Part shown: positions 27,970-35,696 of the stretch, one piece after another
Layout of the letters: each line of letters begins with the position of its first letter
Position numbering within the stretch: the stretch's first letter is position 1
Assembly (NCBI RefSeq): GCF_030656875.1
Contig: NZ_CP130943.1
Location: forward strand, 1,302,001-1,366,000
Length of the DNA stretch: 64,000 nt
Direction of reading: 5' to 3'
Source: Prescottella sp. R16
Lineage (GTDB): Bacteria; Actinomycetota; Actinomycetes; Mycobacteriales; Mycobacteriaceae
Made by a program: the position numbers and the translations under genes
The notes under the pieces: model-generated
The model's input: only the letters and a program-made list of their open reading frames with translations
Databases searched by the model: none
Told to the model about the DNA's origin: nothing

Positions 27970-28769
27970 TGCCGCGTTTCGAACCCAATCCCGTCCGACG
28001 CCCCGCCCTGATCAGCGGTGCCTCCTCCGGGATCGGCGAGGCCACCGCCTACGCCCTCGCCGAACTCGGGCATCCCGTGGTGCTCGGGGCCCGCCGGCTC
28101 GAAAAGACCGAGGCGATCGCGGAGAAGATCCGCAGCAACGGGGGAGAGGCGTTCGCGCACTTCCTCGACGTCACCGACGACGATTCGGTCGACGCGTTCG
28201 TCACCGCCGCCGAAAATGCTCTGGGCCCCACCGAGATCGTCGTGTCCGGTGCGGGAGACCTCGAGTTCGGTGCCGCCGACGAGATCGACCCGGTCCGGTT
28301 CGCGAACCAGGTCGACGTCCACCTCGTCGGCCCGCAGCGTCTCGCCCACCGGGTCCTGCCCGGCATGCGGGAGCGTCGGCGCGGCGACTTCGTTCTCATC
28401 GGATCGGACTGCGCCGACCGGCCCCGACCCCTCATGGGTGCCTACGACGCCGCCAAGGCAGGGCTCGAGGCCATGGGGCGGCAGATGCGCATGGAACTCG
28501 AGGGCAGCGGAATCCGGGCGTCCGTCGTCCGTCCCGGGCCGACCCTGACCGGGATGGGCATGGACACCACCCCGGAGGTCATCGCCCCTGTCGCGAAGAT
28601 GTGGACCACGTGGGGCTTCGCCCGGCACGGTTACTTCCTGCGGGCGTCCGACATGGCCGGTGCCGTCGTCGCGGTCGTGAACGCGCCCCGCGGCGTCCAT
28701 CTCGTCCTCGTCGAGGTGCAGCCCGAGGCGCCCCTCAAGGCCCTCGAAGTCACGGAGGAGGAATCATGA
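27969..28769 (+). CDS. Short-chain dehydrogenase (Rv0765c-like)
   Basis: 266 residues from ATG 27969, with TGATG sharing one base with the P450 stop. The cofactor motif is ISGASSGIGEATAYAL with GARR following (NADP preference). The catalytic region is LIGSDCADRPRPLMGAYDAAKAG, with the Tyr-Lys pair in YDAAK. The N-terminal MPRFEPNPVRRPALISGASS is very like Rv0765c, which lies between cyp123 and cyp51 in M. tuberculosis. It overlaps the cyp51 remnant start by four bases. Probably oxidises or reduces the product of the P450. Confidence 0.9.
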   Translation: MPRFEPNPVRRPALISGASSGIGEATAYALAELGHPVVLGARRLEKTEAIAEKIRSNGGEAFAHFLDVTDDDSVDAFVTAAENALGPTEIVVSGAGDLEFGAADEIDPVRFANQVDVHLVGPQRLAHRVLPGMRERRRGDFVLIGSDCADRPRPLMGAYDAAKAGLEAMGRQMRMELEGSGIRASVVRPGPTLTGMGMDTTPEVIAPVAKMWTTWGFARHGYFLRASDMAGAVVAVVNAPRGVHLVLVEVQPEAPLKALEVTEEES

Positions 28770-28940
28770 CCCCGCCCGAACCGCCGCGCGTATCCGGCGG
28801 CGCCCGCGAACACGAGCCGCCCGAGGGAACTGCGCACCGACGGTCACCGCTGATACAGCGGGTTCGCGACGAATGAGGTGACGTCGGGGTGTTCCGCCTC
28901 GTCGACCGTGACGTCGTGTCCGACTTCGAGCTCGTCGAGG
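28766..28940 (+). pseudogene. cyp51: Decayed sterol 14-alpha-demethylase (cyp51) N-terminus
   Basis: ATG 28766 follows GGAGG and overlaps the SDR stop. The 36-codon peptide has PPRVSGGAREHE then PLIQRVRDE before TGA at 28874. M. tuberculosis CYP51 has PRVSGG, EH and QRVRDECGDVG at the same spacing. Reading past the stop gives GDVGVFRLVDRDVV, so the family's Cys codon TGC/TGT appears mutated to TGA. Homology then fades by about 28940, and the I-helix, K-helix and heme region are gone. This is a pseudogene with a nonsense change and a large deletion. The usual downstream ferredoxin is missing too. Confidence 0.8.
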
Positions 28941-29497
28941 AGTGCACGCGTACGAGGTTCCGCGCGCCTTCCGGACGGTCGACGAGGCAGCTCGGGGCTC
29001 CGAGTGGAAAGCTGGACTACGGCTGGGTGAAGTCTCGCACCGAGAGCCACGACCACGACCATCGGATCGAATAAATGTGACTCCTCTGGGCATTCTTTTC
29101 CGGCGGAGGGAAAGTATCGCTATTCGAGCGTTCTGCGTTACAAGCGGAATCAGTTCCCCGTTGTCCACGCCGGGCATTGGGGTGAAGTGGGGGGTGAATC
29201 CCCCTGTCGGTGGTGGTACGCAACCGGTAACGATGCCGCAGTTCAGTGGGTTTATCATTCGAATGATGGGCGGCACTAACTGATTTCGTCGACGTGGTAG
29301 GCGACCGAATCTGGTATCGAAATCTGGTCGAGATGTTATCTTGATCGTGCCTGTAAGCATGTGGCTGGGGGATTTTGCTATCCGCTCGATGGGGGTCGGC
29401 CGGATTTTCGGGGGGCGTTTTTCGCCTGTTCTGTCTTCATGCAGCTGGGCTGTCTGTTGTGCGTTGCTGGCATGCCGATCGAGGAGGTCGAAGACCG
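28941..29497. other. Long non-coding stretch before the repeat-protein gene
   Basis: About 560 bases with lower G+C and no gene I can support. It contains a 14-bp palindrome ATCATTCGAATGAT at 29254-29267, which includes the decamer also found at 26732. The promoter and leader of the large repeat-protein gene must lie in the later part; its GAGGAGG ribosome site is near 29481. The first part may be residue of deleted cyp51 and ferredoxin genes. Confidence 0.5.
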
Positions 29498-32400
29498 ATG
29501 TCTACCCACAAAGCCCGAAATATGAGAACGCTCAGGATGAAGAGTCGCATCCTGGTGGCGGCCACGGCCGTCGGCGCTTTGACGATCGCGACACCGTCGG
29601 TCGGGCAGGCGCAGCCGGCGTCGGTGAACGGAATCGGCAGCAGCGCGAACGGTGGTGCGAACGGCGGCGTTTCGGGTCTCGGCAGCAGCGCCGACGGTGC
29701 CGGTGGCGGTGGCCTCGGCAGCACGGTCGGCCCCGGCGGTGCCGGCGGTGGTGCCGGCGCGGGCAGCACCGGCAACCTCGATCTGGCACACCTGGCCGAA
29801 CTGGCCCTCGGTAGCCTCGGGGAAGGCGGCGTGGGCCTCGGCAGTCTCGCGGAACTCGCGCTCGGCAGCCTCAGCGCAGGTAGCGGTGACACGTCCACCG
29901 GTAGCGACGGCGACCTGAACCTCGAGAGTGCAGCGGACGCTGTACTGGGGAGCCTCGGACTGCCGGCACTCGGCAGCTCCGGCGGCGGTGACGCCGGCGC
30001 CGGTTCGAGCGGCGCGAACGGCAGCAACGGCGGCACCGATGCAGGCAGCAGTGATCTCGGTGATCTGACGACCGGCAGTCTCGGTGACGCGGGTGCGGGT
30101 TCGAGCGGTGGCGCCGATGCCGGTAGCTCGGATCTGACCACAGGCAGTGCTGATCTCGGTGCCGGAAGTCTCGAGGACCTGGATGTGGGCAGCCTGGGTG
30201 AAGGTGTGCTCGGTAGCTTGGCGGTCCCGCTGGGAAGCTTGGCTTTGCCGGTATTGGGGAGTGTCGGCGCGCTCGGTAGTGCCGGTGACTCCGGTAGTGA
30301 GGCTGGTACGGATGCGGGTAGCGGGGAACTCCCCGCGGGCAGCAGTGATCTCGGTGCCGGCAGTCTCGGTGATGCGGGTGCGGGTTCGAGCGGTGGCGCC
30401 GATGCCGGTAGCTCGGATCCGACCACGGGTAGTGGTGACCTGGAGGCCGGTAGCCTCGGTGATCTGGATGTGGGCAGCCTGGGTGAAGGTGTGCTCGGTA
30501 GCTTGGCGATCCCGTTGGGGAGCTTGGCCCTTCCGGTGCTCGGTAGTGTCGGTGCACTCGGTAGTGCCGGTGACTCCGGTAGTGAGGCTGGTACGGATGC
30601 GGGTAGTGGGGAACTCCCTGCGGGTAGTGCTGACCTCGGTGCCGGCAGTCTCGGTGACGCGGGTGCGGGTTCGAGTGGTGGCGCCGATGCCGGTAGCTCG
30701 GATCTGACCACCGGTAGTGGTGATGCGGATCTGGGTAGCCTCGCGCTGCCGGCCCTCGGTAGTCTGGCGATCCCGTTGGGGAGCTTGGCCCTTCCGCTGG
30801 GGAGCCTGGCTTTGCCGGTATTGGGTAGCGCGGGCGCGCTCGGTAGTGCCGGTGACTCCGGTAGTGAGGCTGGTACGGACGCGGGTAGTGCTGATCTCGG
30901 TGCCGGGAGCCTCGGTGATCTGACGACCGGCAGTCTCGGTGACACGGGTGCGGGTTCGAGTGGTGGCACCGACGCGGGGAGCTCGGATCTGACCACCGGT
31001 AGTGGTGATCTCGACGCGGGCAGTCTCGGCGATCTGGATCTGGGCAGCCTGGGAGAAGGTGCGCTCGGCAGCCTGGCGATTCCGTTGGGTAGCTTGGCCC
31101 TTCCTCTCGGTAGCCTGGCGCTTCCGGTGCTCGGTAGTGTCGGTGCTCTCGGTAGTGCCGGTGACGCGGGCAGTGACGGTGGCACCGATGCCGGTAGCGC
31201 GGAACTCCCCACGGGCAGTGTTGATCTCGGTGCGGGCAGTCTCGGGGACGCGGGTGTGGGTTCGAGTGGTGGGGCCGATGCTGGTAGCGCGGATTTGACC
31301 ACGGGCAGTGGTGACCTCGGCGCGGGTAGCTTGGGTGACTTGCTGACGGGAAGCCTCGGCGACACCGGTAGCGGTGATGCGGACCTGGGTAGCCTCGCGC
31401 TCCCGGCCCTCGGCAGCCTGGCGATCCCGTTGGGTAGCTTGGCCCTTCCGCTCGGCAGCTTGGCGCTTCCGGTGCTCGGTAGTGTCGGTGCTCTCGGTAG
31501 TACCGGTGACGCGGGCAGTGACGGTGGTGCCGATGCCGGTAGCGCGGAACTCCCTGCGGGCAGTGTTGATCTCGGTGCGGGCAGTCTCGGGGACGCGGGT
31601 GTGGGTTCGAGTGGTGGGGCCGATGCTGGTAGCTCGGATCTGACCACGGGCAGTCTCGGTGATCTGATGACCGGCAGCCTCGGTGACACCGGTAGTGGTG
31701 ATGCGGATCTGGGTAGCCTCGCGCTCCCGGCCCTCGGTAGTCTGGCGATCCCGTTGGGTAGCTTGGCCCTTCCGCTCGGTAGCTTGGCGCTTCCGGTGCT
31801 CGGTAGTGTCGGTGCACTCGGTAGTGCCGGTGACGCGGGCAGTGAAGGTGGCACCGATGCCGGTAGCAGTGACCTCGGTGCCGGCAGTCTCGGTGATGCG
31901 GGTGCGGGTTCGAGTGGTGGCACCGATGCGGGCAGTGCGGAACTCCCCACGGGTAGTGCCGATCTCGGTGCGGGGAGCCTCGGTGATCTGCTGACCGGCA
32001 GCCTCGGGGACACCGGTAGTGGTGATGCGGATCTGGGTAGCCTCGCGCTACCGGCCCTCGGAAGTCTGGCGATCCCGTTGGGTAGCTTGGCCCTTCCGCT
32101 CGGTAGCTTGGCGCTTCCGGTGCTCGGTAGTGTCGGTGCACTCGGTAGTGCCGGTGACGCGGGCAGTGAAGGTGGCACCGATGCCGGTAGCAGTGACCTC
32201 GGTGCCGGCAGTCTCGGTGATGCGGGTGCGGGTTCGAGTGGTGGCACCGACGCGGGGAGCTCCGATCTGACCACGGGTAGTGCCGATCTCGGTGCGGGGA
32301 GCCTCGGTGATCTGCTGACCGGCAGCCTCGGGGACACCGGTAGCGGTGATGCGGATCTGGGTAGCCTCGCGCTACCGGCCCTCGGAAGTCTGGCGGTCCC

Positions 32401-33043
32401 GTTGGGTAGCTTGGCCCTTCCGCTCGGTAGCTTGGCGCTTCCGGTGCTCGGTAGTGTCGGTGCACTCGGTAGTGCCGGTGACGCGGGCAGCGAGGGAGGT
32501 ACCGATGCGGGCAGTGCGGAACTCCCCACGGGCAGTGCCGATCTCGGTGCGGGCAGTCTCGGTGATCTGACGGCCGGCAGCGCCGGTGAGGCAGGAACCG
32601 GATCGACCGGCAGCACCGGGGAACTCGCCCCGGGCAGCACCGACAGCAGCAGCACCCAACTCGGCAGTGCGGCTCTCGGCAGTGCCGCACTCGGCAGCCT
32701 CGGCCTCGGTAGCGCCGCCACCGGTGGAGCAACCATCGGCAGCGCAGTCGACAGCGGCAGCGGCGCCCCCGTCGTCGACGAGGAGAACGAGAACCACGAT
32801 CAGGTGGTCCCGGTCGTGCGGACCCTCCCCGACACCGGCGCCCGCACCGCCACCGACGTGGCCGCACAGGCGACGCGCCGCGGCCAGATCGTCGACATCC
32901 CAGTCGGTGGCGTCGAAGCCGGAAACAAAACCGCCTCCGACGACACCACCGGCCGCAACGCACTCCTCGGCACCGCGCTGCTCCTCGCCGCCGCAGCCGG
33001 AACCACCGCCGCCGTCGGACGCCACCGGCGCAAGCAGGCGTAA
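29498..33043 (+). CDS. Giant exported Gly-Ser repeat surface protein with LPDTG
   Basis: 1181 residues from ATG 29498; ATGs at 29522 and 29537 are alternatives. A Sec signal (MKSRILVAATAVGALTIA) ends near GQAQPA. Residues about 45-1090 are low-complexity, Gly/Ser/Ala/Leu/Asp-rich repeats built from GSLG steps and heptads L-G-S-L-A-L-P. Eight copies of GSLALPVLGS occur, and the last four are spaced exactly 324 bases (108 residues). The tail has LPDTG at residues 1110-1114, then about 40 polar residues, a hydrophobic segment near 1155-1174 and an RHRRK end. A sortase gene follows 13 bases later. It is likely a wall-linked adhesin or stalk; no known family was recognised. Confidence 0.8.
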   Translation: MSTHKARNMRTLRMKSRILVAATAVGALTIATPSVGQAQPASVNGIGSSANGGANGGVSGLGSSADGAGGGGLGSTVGPGGAGGGAGAGSTGNLDLAHLAELALGSLGEGGVGLGSLAELALGSLSAGSGDTSTGSDGDLNLESAADAVLGSLGLPALGSSGGGDAGAGSSGANGSNGGTDAGSSDLGDLTTGSLGDAGAGSSGGADAGSSDLTTGSADLGAGSLEDLDVGSLGEGVLGSLAVPLGSLALPVLGSVGALGSAGDSGSEAGTDAGSGELPAGSSDLGAGSLGDAGAGSSGGADAGSSDPTTGSGDLEAGSLGDLDVGSLGEGVLGSLAIPLGSLALPVLGSVGALGSAGDSGSEAGTDAGSGELPAGSADLGAGSLGDAGAGSSGGADAGSSDLTTGSGDADLGSLALPALGSLAIPLGSLALPLGSLALPVLGSAGALGSAGDSGSEAGTDAGSADLGAGSLGDLTTGSLGDTGAGSSGGTDAGSSDLTTGSGDLDAGSLGDLDLGSLGEGALGSLAIPLGSLALPLGSLALPVLGSVGALGSAGDAGSDGGTDAGSAELPTGSVDLGAGSLGDAGVGSSGGADAGSADLTTGSGDLGAGSLGDLLTGSLGDTGSGDADLGSLALPALGSLAIPLGSLALPLGSLALPVLGSVGALGSTGDAGSDGGADAGSAELPAGSVDLGAGSLGDAGVGSSGGADAGSSDLTTGSLGDLMTGSLGDTGSGDADLGSLALPALGSLAIPLGSLALPLGSLALPVLGSVGALGSAGDAGSEGGTDAGSSDLGAGSLGDAGAGSSGGTDAGSAELPTGSADLGAGSLGDLLTGSLGDTGSGDADLGSLALPALGSLAIPLGSLALPLGSLALPVLGSVGALGSAGDAGSEGGTDAGSSDLGAGSLGDAGAGSSGGTDAGSSDLTTGSADLGAGSLGDLLTGSLGDTGSGDADLGSLALPALGSLAVPLGSLALPLGSLALPVLGSVGALGSAGDAGSEGGTDAGSAELPTGSADLGAGSLGDLTAGSAGEAGTGSTGSTGELAPGSTDSSSTQLGSAALGSAALGSLGLGSAATGGATIGSAVDSGSGAPVVDEENENHDQVVPVVRTLPDTGARTATDVAAQATRRGQIVDIPVGGVEAGNKTASDDTTGRNALLGTALLLAAAAGTTAAVGRHRRKQA
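30226..32500 (+). repeat. Tandem coding repeats, 324-base period in the 3' half
   Basis: The string CGGTAGTGTCGGTG or a close variant starts at 31477, 31801, 32125 and 32449, exactly 324 bases apart. Earlier units are spaced about 280-345 bases. Long stretches around 31740-31930 and 32060-32250 look nearly identical, so copy number could vary by slippage or recombination and could be misassembled. Confidence 0.85.
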
Positions 33044-33056
33044 GAACCACACCACA

Positions 33057-33674
33057 ATGGACACCACACCGACAGGCCGCCCCCGGCACACTCGCCGGGG
33101 CGGCCTGTCGGCCGTCCTCGCCGCCTGCACAGCGACAACGATCACCCTGGCCGGCTGCACCACCACCGGGCCGGTATCCCTCGGTGAACTGTCCCCGCAC
33201 CCCGGCATCACGACACCCGCCGAGACAGCCGTACTGCGCCCCGACCACCTCGTGATACCCGCCATCCGCGTCGACACCGACCTGATGGACCTCGGACTCG
33301 AATCGGACGGCACTCTGGAAGTGCCGCCGGGAGCATTCCCTGCCGGCTGGTACACCGGATCACCCGTCCCCGGAGACCTCGGCCCCGCTGTCCTCGCCGG
33401 CCACGTCGACTGGAACGGCGAAACCGGCGTCTTCCACCGACTCCACGAACTCGAGCCCGGCGACGAGATCATCACCCGCCGCACCGACGGCACCACCGCC
33501 GTGTTCCGTGTCGGCCGCGTCGAGAACTACGCGAAAACAGAATTTCCCACCCTCGACGTGTACGGCGACATCGACCACCCCGGCATCCGTCTCATCACAT
33601 GCGGCGGCGAATTCGACACCGCTGCAGGGAGCTACCGCGACAACACCGTCGTCTACGCAGACCTCGTCACATGA
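33057..33674 (+). CDS. Class F sortase with lipoprotein signal
   Basis: 205 residues from ATG 33057, 13 bases after the repeat-protein stop. The catalytic triad is His116 (VLAGHVDWNG), Cys182 (RLITCGGEFD) and Arg194 (SYRDNTVVYAD), and TLDVYGDIDHPG precedes the Cys; this is the class F layout. The N-terminus is Arg-rich, hydrophobic and ends in TLAGC, a good lipobox with Cys34, so the enzyme may be a lipoprotein rather than a transmembrane protein. It should attach the upstream LPDTG protein to the cell wall or another acceptor. The substrate pairing rests on adjacency. Confidence 0.92.
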   Translation: MDTTPTGRPRHTRRGGLSAVLAACTATTITLAGCTTTGPVSLGELSPHPGITTPAETAVLRPDHLVIPAIRVDTDLMDLGLESDGTLEVPPGAFPAGWYTGSPVPGDLGPAVLAGHVDWNGETGVFHRLHELEPGDEIITRRTDGTTAVFRVGRVENYAKTEFPTLDVYGDIDHPGIRLITCGGEFDTAAGSYRDNTVVYADLVT

Positions 33675-33683
33675 CCGGGTGGC

Positions 33684-33905
33684 TCACCCGAGCTTCTTGC
33701 GGCCCCACCGGAAATACGACAACGGGCCGACGAAGTTCACCGCGATGATCGCCGCCCACTTGCCCTTGCTGCCGTTCACCCGATTCCGTGGCCGACGCGC
33801 CAGATCCGCCCACGCGCTCACCGCCAACACCACCTGCATCGAACCCAGTGCGGCAAGCCCCGCACGCTGCACAGTGCTCAACTCGGCCCACTTCTTCGCC
33901 GCCAC
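33684..33905 (-). CDS. Small PLDc_N-like membrane protein
   Basis: 73 residues from GTG 33905, with GAAGGGAG about seven bases upstream. Two membrane helices: AGLAALGSMQVVLAVSAWAD and AAIIAVNFVGPLSYFRWGRK. The second, with its N-F-x-G-P-x-x-Y/F-F pattern, is typical of the PLDc_N (phospholipase D-nuclease N-terminal) membrane domain that occurs alone in actinobacteria. Function unknown. It is convergent with the sortase gene, nine bases apart, and divergent from the amidohydrolase. Confidence 0.8.
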   Translation of the reverse strand: MAAKKWAELSTVQRAGLAALGSMQVVLAVSAWADLARRPRNRVNGSKGKWAAIIAVNFVGPLSYFRWGRKKLG

Positions 33906-34076
33906 GACGCCACTCCCTTCGATCGGTGAACCCGACGGTCCCACAGTCTTTCTACCCGACCCGGCACCGACACACTTTGTATCGACATTCGTCTCGCGTC
34001 GGGTGTGCCGGATCGGTAGCGTGACGTTCAGGTGAGGACCAGGCCGGCCCCGTGCCGGCACGGAATAGGGGAAACG

Positions 34077-35690
34077 ATGGCTGACCTGGTGCTGTTCGGT
34101 GACATCCTGACCATGGACGACGACCTCCCGCGGGCCGCCGCCGTGGCCGTCCGGGACGGCCGCATCCTCGCCGTCGGCTCCGACGCCGACATCGCCCCGC
34201 ACATCGCCCCGCACACCCAGATCCACGACGTCGGAACCGCCTGCATCGTCCCCGGATTCGTCGAAGCCCACGGCCACCCACTCAACGAGGCCGTGATGCT
34301 CGGTGAACCCGTCGTCGACATCCGGCCCGTCACCGTCCCCGACTCCGCCGGGGTGCTCGCCGCGATCGCACAGGCAGTCGCCGATGCGGGCCCGGACGGG
34401 GCGATTCTCAACGGCTGGGATCCACTGCTGCAGAAGGGACTCGACGAACCGACCCTCGCCTGGATGGACGAACAGTCACCCGACGCGCCGCTCGTCGTCC
34501 TGCACAATTCGGGGCACGCCGCCTACTTCAACTCGTCCGCCGCGACGGTCGCCGGCATCACCCGCGACACCCCGGACCCGGAGGGCGCGCGTTTCGGACG
34601 CGACGCCGCCGGCAATCTCGACGGCGTCGCCTACGAGATGGCCGCGGTCCTGGCAGTGGCCGGCCCGCTCGTCGCGGCCGCCGCCGCCCGGTACCCCGAA
34701 CTGATCGCCGCCGAATGCGCCCGTATGAACGCGGTCGGTGTCACCACCGTCAGCGAGATGGCGTTCGACCCCGCCATGCGGGCACCGCTCGCCGAGGCCG
34801 TCGCCGCCGGAGTCCTCACGACCCGGCTGCGTCTCTACGAAACCTCAGGCCCCGCACGGGAGTCCGACGTCGAACCCGGTGACGGAGACGAACTGGTACG
34901 GCAGATCGGTATCAAGATCTGGGCCGACGGGTCACCGTGGATCGGCAACATCGCCCTCAGCTTCCCGTACCTCGACACACCGGCCACCCGAGCCCTGGGG
35001 ATGGCGTGCAGTCACGGTCACGCCAATTACACCGAGGAACAGATCTTCGACATCAGCACCCCCTACTTCGCGAAGGGCTGGCAGATCGCGTGCCACGCCC
35101 ACGGCGACGAAGCCATCACGACGGTGCTCGACGCGTGGGAGAAGATGCTCGCCGCGTATCCACGGTCCGATCACCGGCTGCGGCTCGAACACGTCGGCGC
35201 GATGCGACCGGACCAGTTCCGGCGCGCCGCCGACCTCGGGGTCACCGTCAGCCTGTTCGTCGACCACCTGTACTACTGGGGTGACGTCCTGGTCGACGAC
35301 CTGTTCGGCAGTGACCACGGCGGACACTGGGCGGCAGCAGGATCCGCGCTCGCCGCCGGGCACCGCATCTCGTTCCACAACGACGGGCCGGTCACCCCGA
35401 CGAACCCGCTGCGCAACATCGCCGACGCGGTCACCCGCCGCTCCCGGGGCGGCAAGATTCTCGCCCCCGACGAACGGATCCCCGTCGAGGCCGCGCTGCG
35501 CGCACAGACCGTCGACGCGGCGTGGCAACTGTTCGGCGACGACACGATCGGCGTGATCCGGCCCGGAGCGCACGCGGATCTCGTTGTCCTGTCCGAGAAT
35601 CCGCTCGACGTCGACCCGGTTGCACTTGCCGACATAAAGGTGAAGGCCACCGTGTTCGACGGTGACGTCGTCCACGGTGGCCTTCACTGA
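34077..35690 (+). CDS. Amidohydrolase family protein (YtcJ/amidohydrolase_3-like)
   Basis: 537 residues from ATG 34077 with GGGGAAAC upstream. Metal-binding residues are seen in VPGFVEAHGHPL, GIKIWADGSPW (Lys site), IACHAHGDEA, RLEHVGAM and HNDGPVTPTNPL, an intact metallo-hydrolase set. The family hydrolyses amide or related C-N bonds in varied substrates. No transporter or pathway partner is adjacent. The final codons contain a 15-bp inverted repeat that serves as terminator. The protein is soluble and the substrate is open. Confidence 0.88.
   Translation: MADLVLFGDILTMDDDLPRAAAVAVRDGRILAVGSDADIAPHIAPHTQIHDVGTACIVPGFVEAHGHPLNEAVMLGEPVVDIRPVTVPDSAGVLAAIAQAVADAGPDGAILNGWDPLLQKGLDEPTLAWMDEQSPDAPLVVLHNSGHAAYFNSSAATVAGITRDTPDPEGARFGRDAAGNLDGVAYEMAAVLAVAGPLVAAAAARYPELIAAECARMNAVGVTTVSEMAFDPAMRAPLAEAVAAGVLTTRLRLYETSGPARESDVEPGDGDELVRQIGIKIWADGSPWIGNIALSFPYLDTPATRALGMACSHGHANYTEEQIFDISTPYFAKGWQIACHAHGDEAITTVLDAWEKMLAAYPRSDHRLRLEHVGAMRPDQFRRAADLGVTVSLFVDHLYYWGDVLVDDLFGSDHGGHWAAAGSALAAGHRISFHNDGPVTPTNPLRNIADAVTRRSRGGKILAPDERIPVEAALRAQTVDAAWQLFGDDTIGVIRPGAHADLVVLSENPLDVDPVALADIKVKATVFDGDVVHGGLH
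35640..35687. terminator. Bidirectional terminator inside the amidohydrolase end
   Basis: 15-bp perfect arms GTGAAGGCCACCGTG (35640-35654) and complement (35673-35687) lie within the last codons of the plus-strand gene and 10 bases past the minus-strand gene's stop. Confidence 0.75.
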
Positions 35691-35696
35691 CCTCGG

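Noticed and set aside
28844..29062. Minus-strand open frame ending VTSFVANPLYQR with G/C-rich third positions
   Set aside because: It is the antisense shadow of the cyp51 remnant, which explains the base pattern and has recognisable motifs on the plus strand.
29437..33248. Very long minus-strand open frames (about 1100 codons each) opposite the repeat protein
   Set aside because: They are mirror frames created by the high-GC, stop-free repeats. The plus strand has signal peptide, ribosome site and sortase context; the minus frames read as Pro/Ser or His/Arg runs.
33676..33690. CGGGTG-GCT-CACCCG hairpin between sortase and PLDc_N-like gene
   Set aside because: Six base pairs only and partly coding; too weak to call a terminator.
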